A stretch of DNA of 64,000 bases from Wyeomyia smithii (lineage: Eukaryota > Arthropoda > Insecta > Diptera > Culicidae): the NCBI RefSeq assembly GCF_029784165.1, contig NC_073695.1:198459857-198523856 (forward strand), in the 5' to 3' direction. A program made the translations under genes and the position numbers. The notes under the pieces are model-generated. The model saw only the letters and a program-made list of their open reading frames with translations, had not been told where the DNA came from and made no database searches. Shown here piece after piece: positions 21,364 to 32,306 of this stretch. Each line of letters begins with the position of its first letter. The stretch's first letter is position 1.

Positions 21364-21597
21364 CTAACCATTCATGTAAATTTTGGTTCCCCAAGCGAAT
21401 ATTCGAGTGCATATAAAAACCAGCACGAAACATTCGGACAATTTCATGTTAGGTCAAAAATTACTGGTCGCAGTGGAGTCCACAAAGAATGTAACAGCTG
21501 AAAAATACCAATTGCTCAAATTCGCACTGCAATGTTACTTTTATACCAAATGACTGCACATATCTGCATGTGATAGTGATGCTGCCAATTTTGCGTC

Positions 21598-21774
21598 CGG
21601 AGCAAAGCAAATCCTTGGTGCTACATTCCGATTCGGAATTCGCCCTTCTGTTTTTCTATACACAGACTTCGCAGCCGACTGTTGAGTGTACAGGACAATT
21701 GCGGGGCTAGCGCTCCGATCCCACTGACACTGACAGTCTCTCCCGAGCCGGGACTCGAACATACAACGACTGGC
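21598..21774 (-). mobile_element. tRNA-derived SINE, copy 1
   Basis: On the minus strand it reads GTTCGAGTCCC (a polymerase III box B, plus-strand 21750-21760), then GCGCTAGCCCCGCAATTGTC, GCTGCGAAGTCTGTGTATAG, and ends CCGAATCGGAATGTAGCACC followed by AAGGATTTGCTTTGC. The same blocks in the same order occur at 52281-52442 and, decayed, at 29076-29172. The wording fits the abundant tRNA-related SINEs of Aedes (Feilai-like), a name I give from memory. No box A is visible, so this copy is probably 5'-truncated. It abuts and truncates the RTE relic. Confidence 0.75.
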
Positions 21775-23110
21775 TTGTTCTCTACTGAAGATAGTTTTGG
21801 CGGCTCTCTCGTCAGGCATCCTGGCCACATGTCCAGCCCACTGAAGCCTGCCCCGCTGTATTACCTTCACTATAACAGCATGTTTGTATACCTGGCACAA
21901 TTCGTGATTCATGCCTCTGCGCCACACTTTATTTTCTAGTTTCCCGCCAAGTATCAATCGCAGAATTTTACGCTCAAAAACTCCTCGTCGATCAGCTTTC
22001 TTCAGCGTCCATGCTTCATGTCCGTAAAGGGCCACCGGAAGTATCAGCGTCCTATACAGCACTAGTTTTGTGCGAGTTTGCAAACTACGGGACCTTAACT
22101 GGTTACGTAGTCCGTAGAAGGCCCTGTTCGCAACTGCAACTCGTCGTTTCACTTCACGGCTCATATCGTTGTCACATGTCACAAGTGTACCAAGATAAAC
22201 GAATTCGTCAACCACTTCAAATCGTTCCCCATCTATCTCCACCTCAGCACTAACACCACGGGGACTTCCACGCTCTCTGCCAGCTACCATGTACTTCGTT
22301 TTGGCAGAGTTAATGACAAGTCCCAATCTCGTTGCTTTCCTCTTAAAAGGTACGAAGGCCTCCTCCACGGCCACCGATGATATCGATATCGTCCGCAAAA
22401 CCAAGGAGCATGTGAGATTTCGTGATGATCGTAGTGTTTCTTTCAACGTTTCCTCTTCGTACTGCACCTTCAAGAGCGATGATGAACAGCAAGTTGGAGA
22501 GCGCATCCCCCTGCTTCAGTCCATCCAACGTTACGAACGCGGCTGATGTCTCGCCAGTTATCCGCACGCACGATTTTGATCCCTCCAGCGTCATACGACT
22601 CAGCTTAATTAGTTTCGTAGGGAAACCGTGTTTCAGCATGTTCTGCCACAGCTCGTTTCTTTTCACTGAGTCATATTGCGCCTTGAAATCCTCAAACAGA
22701 TGGTGAGTCGGTAAGTTGTACTCCCGGAACTTATCGAGGATCTGTCGCAGGGTGAAGATTTGATCCGTCGTGGAACGCCCCTGTCGAAAACCAGCCTAGT
22801 ATTCGCCAACAAAGGATTCCGTTAACGTTCTCAATGTGAAGAACAGGATACGGGAGAGCACTTTATATGCGGAGTTGAGCAACGTTATGCCTCGATAGTT
22901 GCCACAATCCAATCGATGACCCTTCTTATAGATAGGGCGAATGAAGCCTTCCAACCAGTCGTTCGGCATCTGTTCATCCGCCCAGGATCTTAGTATTATC
23001 TGGTGGATCGCATAGTACAGCCGCTTGCTTCCCGTTTTTAGAAGTTCGGCCGGGATACCGTCATTCCCAGCGGCCTTGCCGTTTTTCAGCTCACTAATCG
23101 CCTTTTTCTT
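21775..23110 (-). pseudogene. RTE-type retrotransposon RT relic, copy 1
   Basis: The RT and following region of an RTE-like endonuclease/reverse transcriptase, 5'-truncated at AISELKNGKAAGNDG (about 23107). Downstream come IYKKGHRLDCGNYRGITLL, then an in-frame TAG (22796-22798) where the second copy has CAG (EYQ), FRQGRSTTDQIFTLRQIL, FEDFKAQYDSV (motif A), GLKQGDALSNLLF (motif B) and LGFADDIDIIG with FADD at 22388-22399. A frameshift then moves the frame to FVPFKRKATRLGLVINSAK, EVVDEFVYLGTLVTC and RLQWAGHVARMPDERAAKTIF. The coding end is lost where the SINE at 21598-21774 begins. It has no RNase H and no endonuclease part. The catalytic motif survives but the stop and frameshift make it dead. 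The clade is inferred. Confidence 0.85.
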
Positions 23111-24156
23111 TGTTATACTAACTACTAATAAAAATTTACTACACCAGTATACCACAAATCGAATACCAACGTGAAAAGCGCGATTTCAATTATTGAAATG
23201 AATTTGAAAGGTAATTTTACGCAGGCTTAACCAAATACGAGTGATCCATTAATGCGTTTAATACGTTGTTACCTTATAAACGTTGCTTGAATAGATTATT
23301 TCAAGAAATCAACGACAAAAATTGTGACAAAATCTGTGTAGAACAGATGCTTACATTTTAAGTTACAATCATATAAATCATATATCTATTGATGAAAGTT
23401 GTCAGTTCAATTTTATTACAAATACATTATCTGGAATTGAAAATTTTTCGCACTCGCATCGATTTTTCGGATTTTAGTCTTTCAGAGTTTACCCGAGAAC
23501 ATATATCTTTTCATAAGCTTAGGTGAAATTCGAAACACTTTCAGGACTTCATCAAACTTCCTGCGTCAACGTATATTGGAATAACATAAATACTCTGGAA
23601 ATATGTGGGTCGCCAATTTTGTTTCGTTCGTACCCTGTAGGATCGATTTTGCTACAATGCTTAACTCCCGAAAGCTGTAAATGTTTCTTATTCTTCATAA
23701 ATCTACCTATCTTCTTCTAAACAAATAACTATGCAGACCTGTCTGTCTGTCTGATCCTGTTAGAATTGGAAACTAATGAACCAATCGGCGTGAAAATTTG
23801 TATGCGGAAATTTTGGGGAACGTGAAAGGTGACTAGGATGGGTCGAAAACCCTTCCTCTTCTTGAAGGAAGGGGTCCCATAAAAATTTAACACAAATTTC
23901 TGCATAACTCGAGAACTTATCAAACAAATGAAACCAAATTTAGTATGTAAAGGTGTTTACTTCCATGGTGGTGGGAAAAAGTGCGAGAGGAAGAAAGAGA
24001 AAGAGTGAGAAAGAGAAAGAGTGAGATAGAGGAATAATGAGAAAATAAGAGAGAGAGAGATAAAGAAAGATTGAGACAGAGAGATAGAGATAAAGAGAGA
24101 TTAAGATAAAGAGATGGGGATAAAAAGATATAGAGATAAAGAGAGATAGATTCGAA
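23111..24156. other. Intergenic plus dispersed repeat flank
   Basis: AT-rich to about 23700. From about 23730 it reads like a mosquito dispersed repeat often linked to GA microsatellites (TGTCTGTCTGTCTG, CGGCGTGAAAATTTGTATG, CTGCATAACTCGAGAAC), and then grades into irregular GA-rich sequence from about 23980. No gene is seen. Confidence 0.45.
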
Positions 24157-27100
24157 TAGAGATAGAGATAGAGATAGAGATAGAGATAGAGATAGAGATA
24201 GCGATAGAGATAGAGATAGAGATAGAGATAGAGATAGAGATAGAGATAGAGATAGAGATAGAGATAGAGATAGAGATAGAGATAGAGATAGAGATAGAGA
24301 TAGAGATAGAGATAGCGATAGAGATAGAGATAGAGATAGAGATAGAGATAGAGATAGAGATGGAGATGGAAAAAGAGATGGAGATAGAGATAGAGATAGA
24401 GATAGAGATAGAGATAGAGATAGAGATAGAGATAGAGACAAAGATAGAGATAAAGATAGAGATAGAGATAGAGATAGAGATGGAGATAGAGATAGAGATA
24501 AAGATAGAGATAGAGATAGAGATAGAGATAGAGATAGAGATAGAGATAGAGATAGAGATAGAGATAGAGATAGAGATAGAGATAGAGATAGAGATAGAGA
24601 TAGAGATAGAGATAGAGATAGAGATAGAGATAGAGATAGAGATAGAGATAGAGATAGAGATAGAGATAGAGATAGAGATAGAGATAGAGATAGAGATAGA
24701 GATAGAGATAGAGATAGAGATAGAGATAGAGATAGAGATAGAGATAGAGATAGAGATAGAGATAGAGATAGAGATAGAGATAGAGATAGAGATAGAGATA
24801 GAGATAGAGATAGAGATAGAGATAGAGATAGAGATAGAGATAGAGATAGAGATAGAGATAGAGATAGAGATAGAGATAGAGATAGAGATAGAGATAGAGA
24901 TAGAGATAGAGATAGAGATAGAGATAGAGATAGAGATAGAGATAGAGATAAAGATAGAGATAAAGATAGAGATAGAGATAGAGATGGAGATAGAGATAGA
25001 GATAAAGATAGAGATAGAGATAGAGATAGAGATAGAGATAGAGATAGAGATAGAGATAGAGATAGAGATAGAGATAGAGATAGAGATAGAGATAGAGATA
25101 GAGATAGAGATAGAGATAGAGATAGAGATAGAGATAGAGATAGCGATAGAGATAGAGATAGAGATAGAGATAGAGATAGAGATAGAGATAGAGATAGAGA
25201 TAGAGATAGAGATAGAGATAGCGATAGAGATAGAGATAGAGATAGAGATAGAGATAGAGATAGAGATAGAGATAGAGATAGAGATAGAGATGGAGATGGA
25301 GATAGAGATGGAGATAGAGATAGAGATAGAGATAGAGATAGAGATAGAGATAGAGATAGAGATAGAGATAGAGATGGAGATGGAGATAGAGATGGAGATA
25401 GAGATAGAGATAGAGATAGAGATAGAGATAGAGATAGAGATAGAGATAGAGATAGAGATAGAGATAGAGATAGAGATAGAGATAGAGATAGAGATAGAGA
25501 TAGAGATAGAGATAGAGATAGAGATAGAGATAGAGATAGAGATAGAGATAGAGATAGAGATAGAGATAGAGATAGAGATAGAGATAGAGATAGAGATAGA
25601 GATAGAGATAGAGATAGAGATAGAGATAGAGATAGAGATAGAGATAGAGATAGAGATAGAGATAGAGATAGAGATAGAGATAGAGATAGAGATAGAGATA
25701 GAGATAGAGATAGAGATAGAGATAGAGATAGAGATAGAGATAGAGATAGAGATAGAGATAGAGATAGAGATAGAGATAGAGATAGAGATAGAGATAGAGA
25801 TAGAGATAGAGATAGAGATAGAGATAGAGATAGAGATAGAGATAGAGATAGAGATAGAGATAGAGATAGAGATAGAGATAGAGATAGAGATAGAGATAGA
25901 GATAGAGATAGAGATAGAGATAGAGATAAAGATAGAGATAAAGATAGAGATAGAGATAGAGATGGAGATAGAGATAGAGATAAAGATAGAGATAGAGATA
26001 GAGATAGAGATAGAGATAGAGATAGAGATAGAGATAGAGATAGAGATAGAGATAGAGATAGAGATAGAGATAGAGATAGAGATAGAGATAGAGATAGAGA
26101 TAGAGATAGAGATAGAGATAGAGATAGCGATAGAGATAGAGATAGAGATAGAGATAGAGATAGAGATAGAGATAGAGATAGAGATAGAGATAGAGATGGA
26201 GATGGAGATAGAGATGGAGATAGAGATAGAGATAGAGATAGAGATAGAGATAGAGATAGAGATAGAGATAGAGATAGAGATGGAGATGGAGATAGAGATG
26301 GAGATAGAGATAGAAATAGAGATAGAGATAGAGATAGAGATAGAGATAGAGATAGAGATAGAGATAGAGATAGAGATAGAGATAGAGATAGAGATAGAGA
26401 TAGAGATAGAGATAGAGATAGAGATAGAGATAGAGATAGAGATAGAGATAGAGATAGAGATAGAGATAGAGATAGAGATAGAGATAGAGATAGAGATAGA
26501 GATAGAGATAGAGATAGAGATAGAGATAGAGATAGAGATAGAGATAGAGATAGAGATAGAGATAGAGATAGAGATAGAGATAGAGATAGAGATAGAGATA
26601 GAGATAGAGATAGAGATAGAGATAGAGATAGAGATAGAGATAGAGATAGAGATAGAGATAGAGATAGAGATAGAGATAGAGATAGAGATAGAGATAGAGA
26701 TAGAGATAGAGATAGAGATAGAGATAGAGATAGAGATAGAGATAGAGATAGAGATAGAGATAGAGATAGAGATAGAGATAGAGATAGAGATAGAGATAGA
26801 GATAGAGATAGAGATAGAGATAGAGATAGAGATAGAGATGGAGATGGAGATAGAGATGGAGATAGAGATAGAGATAGAGATAGAGATAGAGATAGAGATA
26901 GAGATAGAGATAGAGATAGAGATAGAGATAGAGATGGAGATGGAGATAGAGATAGAGATAGAGATAGAGATAGAGATAGAGATAGAGATAGAGATAGAGA
27001 TAGAGATAGAGATAGAGATAGAGATAGAGATAGAGATAGAGATAGAGATAGAGATAGAGATAGAGATAGAGATAGAGATAGAGATAGAGATAGAGATAGA

Positions 27101-28624
27101 GATAGAGATAGAGATAGAGATAGAGATAGAGATAGAGATAGAGATAGAGATAGAGATGGAGATGGAGATAGAGATGGAGATAGAGATAGAGATAGAGATA
27201 GAGATAGAGATAGAGATAGAGATAGAGATAGAGATAGAGATAGAGATAGAGATAGAGATAGAGATAGAGATAGAGATAGAGATACAGATAGAGATAGAGA
27301 TAGAGATAGAGATAGAGATAGAGATAGAGATAGAGATAGAGATAGAGATAGAGATAGAGATAGAGATAGAGATAGAGATAGAGATAGAGATAGAGATAGA
27401 GATAGAGATAGAGATAGAGATAGAGATAGAGATAGAGATAGAGATAGAGATAGAGATAGAGATAGAGATAGAGATAGAGATAGAGATAGAGATAGAGATA
27501 GAGATAGAGATAGAGATAGAGATAGAGATAGAGATAGAGATAGAGATAGAGATAGAGATAGAGATAGAGATAGAGATAGAGATAGAGATAGAGATAGAGA
27601 TAGAGATAGAGATAGAGATAGAGATAGAGATAGAGATAGAGATAGAGATAGAGATAGAGATAGAGATAGAGATAGAGATAGAGATAGAGATAGAGATAGA
27701 GATAGAGATGGAGATGGAGATAGAGATGGAGATAGAGATAGAGATAGAGATAGAGATAGAGATAGAGATAGAGATAGAGATAGAGATAGAGATAGAGATA
27801 GAGATGGAGATGGAGATAGAGATGGAGATAGAGATAGAGATAGAGATAGAGATAGAGATAGAGATAGAGATAGAGATAGAGATAGAGATAGAGATAGAGA
27901 TAGAGATAGAGATAGAGATAGAGATAGAGATAGAGATAGAGATAGAGATAGAGATAGAGATAGAGATAGAGATAGAGATAGAGATAGAGATAGAGATAGA
28001 GATAGAGATAGAGATAGAGATAGAGATAGAGATAGAGATAGAGATAGAGATAGAGATAGAGATAGAGATAGAGATAGAGATAGAGATAGAGATAGAGATA
28101 GAGATAGAGATAGAGATAGAGATAGAGATAGAGATAGAGATAAAGATAGAGATAGAGATAGAGATAGAGATAGAGATAGAGATAGAGATAGAGATAGAGA
28201 TAGAGATAGAGATAGAGATAGAGATAGAGATAGAGATAGAGATAGAGATAGAGATAGAGATAGAGATAGAGATAGAGATAGAGATAAAGATAGAGATAGA
28301 GATAGAGATAGAGATAGAGAAAGAGATAGAGATAGAGATAGAGATAGAGATAGAGATAGAGATAGAGATAGAGATAGAGATAGAGATAGAGATAGAGATA
28401 GAGATAGAGATAGAGATAGAGATAGAGATAGAGATAGAGATAGAGATAAAGATAGAGATAGAGATAGAGATAGAGATAGAGATAGAGATAGAGATAGAGA
28501 TAGAGATAGAGATAGAGATAGAGATAGAGATGGAGATGGAGATAGAGATGGAGATAGAGATAGAGATAGAGATAGAGATAGAGATAGAGATAGAGATAGA
28601 GATAGAGATAGAGATAGAGATAGA
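24157..28624. repeat. 4.5-kb (GATAGA)n hexanucleotide array
   Basis: About 745 copies of GATAGA. The 6-bp phase is kept from end to end: changes are substitutions (GATGGA, GATAAA, GATAGC and rare others) and any indels are multiples of six, so both strands stay open (Ile-Glu on plus, Ser-Leu on minus). Variants are not random. A block with AAAG...AAAG, one TGGAG and another AAAG starts at 24440, 24950 and 25928. A double-TGGAGA block starts at 25291, 25375, 26197, 26281, 26839, 26935, 27157, 27709, 27805 and 28531, with paired spacings of 84, 84, 96 and 96 bp. This shows higher-order duplication within the array. The long ORFs are by-products of the unit length. Confidence 0.97.
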
Positions 28625-29075
28625 GAGAAAGAGAAGGGGAGAGAGGATGAAAAGGGGAGAGAAAAAGAGAAAGAGAGAAAAAAAGAGAGAGAATGACAGA
28701 ATGACAAAGAATTAAAGGAATGGGAGAGCGGGACCAATTGCCTGCACAAGTTTGCCTAAGAGCTCAAAATTCAAAAGTTATAAGCTTTTCAGCCGTTCCG
28801 TAAATTTTTCGAAAACTTAAATGAGAGGGTAAAAACAATAAAGGCACCAAAATTTACAAGAATTGTTACAAAGCTATAATCATTCATGTGTTTTCAATTT
28901 GAGCTCTACAACAGAATATGTGTTGTACAATGTAAAAATTCTCATCTCATAAAATCTTGTACATTTAAGCTATCTAAGGAAAAATTGATAGTAACAATTT
29001 TATAATTAAATGAAAGCTATCGACATTTGAAACCTTCTCCTCTCAACTGTTTCACAGAACGTACCCCAGTGAAAA
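28625..29075. other. GA-rich edge and AT-rich intergenic
   Basis: Irregular GA-rich sequence to about 28700, then AT-rich sequence without ORFs or recognisable repeats. Confidence 0.4.
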
Positions 29076-29172
29076 AGCAAACTTTTGGTGATACATTTTG
29101 CCAAAACTATACAATATATTTCCTACACATAGACTTTGCGGTAACTGTTAAGAGTACTGGATAACTGCGGCG
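29076..29172 (-). mobile_element. Decayed SINE fragment, copy 3
   Basis: AAAAAGCAAACTTTTGGTG, ATACATTTTG, CACATAGACTTTGCGG and GGATAACTGCGGCG follow the 3' half of the SINE at 52281-52442 (AAAAGCAAAGCCTTGGTGC, CACAGACTTCGCAGC, AAGACAACTGTGGGG). It is strongly diverged and lacks the tRNA-like part. Confidence 0.5.
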
Positions 29173-29324
29173 TAAAAATATGAAAAATTAGTATTTTACC
29201 TAATATGACTTTTTTCAAATAATATTATCACTAGCGCTCTGGAAAATTTACACATATTGGATTGCTAACAACTTTCTTATTCCAGATTTTTTTTTATGTC
29301 AAAGAACTGTCCCAATTCGCTCTA

Positions 29325-31530
29325 GCAAATGGCGCACAAGGGGACGAAATAAAAAAAGTAATGGGACATCAGTGAACGAAACGTATGATTTTAGCGATGT
29401 CATCTAGTAAGTTTCTCAGTTTTGTATGTGCTGGGACTTAGTTTGGACAGTACTTTTTTGATTTTATCAACCTTCGTTTTTCCCACTACTCGCCGAATTC
29501 ATGTCTGATTTTCTCACGATTTTAATTAATATATAATCACAGTTCTTCAAAAGCATTCTAAACCGAGAATAATGGCGTTTTAGTTGTAGAAAGTGCATTT
29601 AAAACAAAATTTTCATATGTGCCCTACCCAAGTAACAATATTAGTTTTACGATGCACTTGAAGAAGTTTTGATTGCTTGTCCTTTAAAACAGGTCATGGA
29701 TCTTATTATTCTCACTAACTGCTACAAATCAGCCATAAAGTCCTCATAAGATCAAAGAGGCCCATGCTAGAGAAGGTGCTCGAGAATAGTTCCAAAAGTT
29801 CGCTTGAAACTCTATATTTTTATCGATATTTTCTCATAATAGCATTCAGGAGTTACTCACAACCATGAAAAAACTATAACAAATTTCGAAATTTTTATAA
29901 ATTAAGTTCGCGATCCTTCTTTTCAGCTTATTTCGCTTGGAACAGAATTTATTTATTATTATTATAGAGCAATTTATGAAATAAACCCCATCGATCTAAC
30001 CTTCTCCAAAATGAATGTCATCGTAGTCGTTAAAAAAAAAAGGTAGGTAAATCTTTACGTATTTTCAAGTTCATACATGAGAATTTTTAGTTGCCACTTC
30101 AGTTCATACGTGTTATGTGGCAAAAAAGTTTGTAATTTTCAACGCGCCATGATATTACTGCCAAATAAATAATTTAATTAGAAAATAAGAAAAATATCTG
30201 AATTTTCGTTAAGTTCAGGTTTGCTGGACTATGGAAAATTTTACTAAATTTGTGTTCATCATGATCAACATTCACTACTAAACTGCCAGAATTAATAGTA
30301 GCATTGAGAATCACGGTCTTTTATTACCGTTTAATTACAAATGGCTATTATTTTGACGGAGTTAATCGCAGTCTGTTCGCCATATTTGTCGATGGTTTTA
30401 TATTAATCCCTCATAAGACGGCTTCTAACTAAAACTTCTTGTGTAAGACTAATAAGATTTTTTTAGTATCTCGATAAGTTGGCATTTACTTATTGCATTC
30501 TCGGAAAAGAATACTTGCGCTTGAATAAAACTTGTTTGAACTTTTCAAGACAAACAAATTTTATATGGGATAGCTCCCTCTCCCATTTGACAGCTGTTTG
30601 TTTACAATCAAGCATCGAGCTGATTATGAGCTCGAACGGATGAAGATATGGCCTGATACTGAAGTGAAAGACAATCCAGTGCCACCTCCAAAGAAACGCA
30701 AGCTACAAAACCTCACAAGCAATAATAATGTAGTGAAGGATTTCAACAACGTTTACAATCAAATGGTGGTGACACCGGAAGAATTACTCATAGGAATGAA
30801 AGCTGTATCCAAGCCCATGGTTAATTGCTTAAACTTCTTGTTCCATATACATATGTTTTAATATGTTTTTAATTTCTAAAATCGGTTATAGGCTAGGGCC
30901 TTAAAACATGAATGAGCAAAATTAAGAAATGCAACATAATGCATGAAGCAGGAGCATGAATACCATTTTTTGATGCTTATTCACAATGAAATTATACACG
31001 CTTAAATGATTTGATTCAATATGATGTAGGTTGACTTGATTTGACTTAAGGAGTTAGTTGTTTGAATGAGCTGAAAAATGTTTGATTATTTTGGATTCTT
31101 TCCATTCACGAATGTTTTCTCTTTTATGAGACAAAATGGGTTTAAGAAAAAATTTTGGGCACATTTTCAAGATAAATTCATCTTAAAGATAAGTACCATA
31201 AAACTACCGTGAAACTCTCACGAAGTTTTATGGAAGTTTCTCATAGGTATTTAAAAGTATTTAAATTTTTTGATCTTCTACAAACTTGCTCGTAATAGTT
31301 TGTTCTGCAGTGACTCGGAAGAAAGTTATCCGGTTTATCGATGAATAAAAAGATATTTTTTTATTTTAGTGTACAGCCCTCAACTTAAACAAAAAAATGC
31401 CATCCAAATAAAAAACCTACAAAACTGAGAAACTTTCTAGAAGACATTGGAATGCTGAAACCGTGCGTTTCGCCACAACCACCGATGTCCGACTAGTTTT
31501 GATATCGTTCCACTGGGCAGTGCCAAGAAT
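29325..31530. mobile_element. 2.2-kb element with long imperfect inverted ends
   Basis: The left arm (29325-29460) contains GGGACATCAGTG, CGAAACGTATGATTTTAGC and AAGTTTCTCAGTTTTGTATG. The right arm (31385-31530) read inward gives CGGACATCGGTGG, CGAAACGCACGGTTTCAGC and AAGTTTCTCAGTTTTGTAGG. The interior contains a solitary CCCAAGTAACAAT terminus at 29627-29639, the same end sequence as the elements at 59787 and 62816, preceded by TA. It also contains the weak ORF at 30640-30861. I see no clear outer duplication, and the two arms might instead be separate inverted insertions of one family. Confidence 0.45.
30640..30861 (+). CDS. Hypothetical ORF or exon with a basic nuclear-localisation-like motif
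   Basis: Not recognised. From the ATG at 30640 it gives about 73 residues with coding-like composition: MKIWPDTEVKDNPV, then PPPKKRKLQ (residues about 16-24, resembling a classical nuclear localisation signal), an Asn-rich stretch and EELLIGMKAVSKPM. The frame is open 42 nt upstream of that ATG. The last residues (CLNFLFHIHMF) look like read-through, so a true coding part may end near SKPM, with a weak GT (ATG|GTTAAT) as a possible donor. It sits between the arms of the 29325-31530 repeat, so it may be a captured gene piece, a transposase remnant or chance. Confidence 0.25.
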   Translation: MKIWPDTEVKDNPVPPPKKRKLQNLTSNNNVVKDFNNVYNQMVVTPEELLIGMKAVSKPMVNCLNFLFHIHMF

Positions 31531-32106
31531 AAATCACAAATAATGTATCGTGCTCAACTAGCTAATGTCTTTGATTAAGCTATGAATTTTGAAATTTTGT
31601 GGCGGCTAGTGGATGCATTTTTTTAACAGTTATTGTCTTGTAGAGTTCAGTTTATCTGGAATTTTATCACTTTCAACGCGCAAAAGTTTTATTTATGGCT
31701 TTACATAAAATCTTAACGCTAGATTTTTTGCGATTCGCACTGCATTTTCTGAATTTCTGTAAGTGTCCAAATTAGATTAAAAATTTTCCGCTGGTCAACA
31801 AAACTGTCAGTCTATTAAGCATTGTTTTATACATTCGAAAGATTATTTTTAAATATAAAGTGCGCTGTCGTCTAAGCTTTTAGCGCAGTTGATTGCAAAT
31901 GCTCTAATGTGATGAACTCGGAATGAATGAAATGTTTCAATAGATACAAAGTATTTTTAGTTTCCGATGATACTTTTTTGCTCTTTTCAAAAGCGTGATA
32001 AAATCGACGATAATTTGACAAGTAGGGATAAAAACCACTGTAGGCAAAATGTATTACGATTTAATGATGCATTATAGGATTTGTTTTTTTTTTTCATTAT
32101 TTTCAG
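31531..32106. other. AT-rich intergenic, no gene seen
   Basis: No ORF or repeat identified, except a T-rich tract ending TTTTCAG at about 32105, which could be a splice acceptor for the ORF that follows. Confidence 0.4.
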
Positions 32107-32306
32107 GTAACTTTCTGTTAGCGCAGAAAATAGTTGCGGATAAAAACCCAGCAGGTTATCACAAAAAAGAGAGCCGTTCGGTCACTAGTTTCTTCACCAA
32201 AAAGCTGATTCGTAGTTTTCTTAAACTGATTTATTCTGTGAAATCATCTAAAGCTACAGAACGAATTTTAAAGGCTTGTGTTATTAACTGTCTGGTCACT
32301 GTTTAA
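32107..32306 (+). CDS. Hypothetical exon-like ORF
   Basis: Not recognised. An open frame follows a strong pyrimidine tract and CAG (near 32089-32106). It encodes GNFLLAQKIVADKNPAGYH, KKESRSVTSFFTKK and then a Lys/Ser-rich tail to a stop at 32306. It could be a 3' terminal exon of an unseen gene or a chance ORF. There is no domain, no recognised family, and no partner exon demonstrated upstream. Confidence 0.18.

Noticed and set aside
21750..21760. GTTCGAGTCCC as a possible tRNA gene
   Set aside because: Box B only. No box A, cloverleaf or acceptor stem, and the sequence is repeated at 52281-52442 as a SINE.
24157..28624. CRISPR-like regular array
   Set aside because: No spacers; it is a eukaryotic simple repeat.
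23920..28749. 1,609- and 1,451-codon ORFs on opposite strands
   Set aside because: They arise because a 6-bp repeat without stop codons stays open in every frame that avoids TAG and TGA. Dipeptide Ile-Glu and Ser-Leu repeats are not evidence of a protein.
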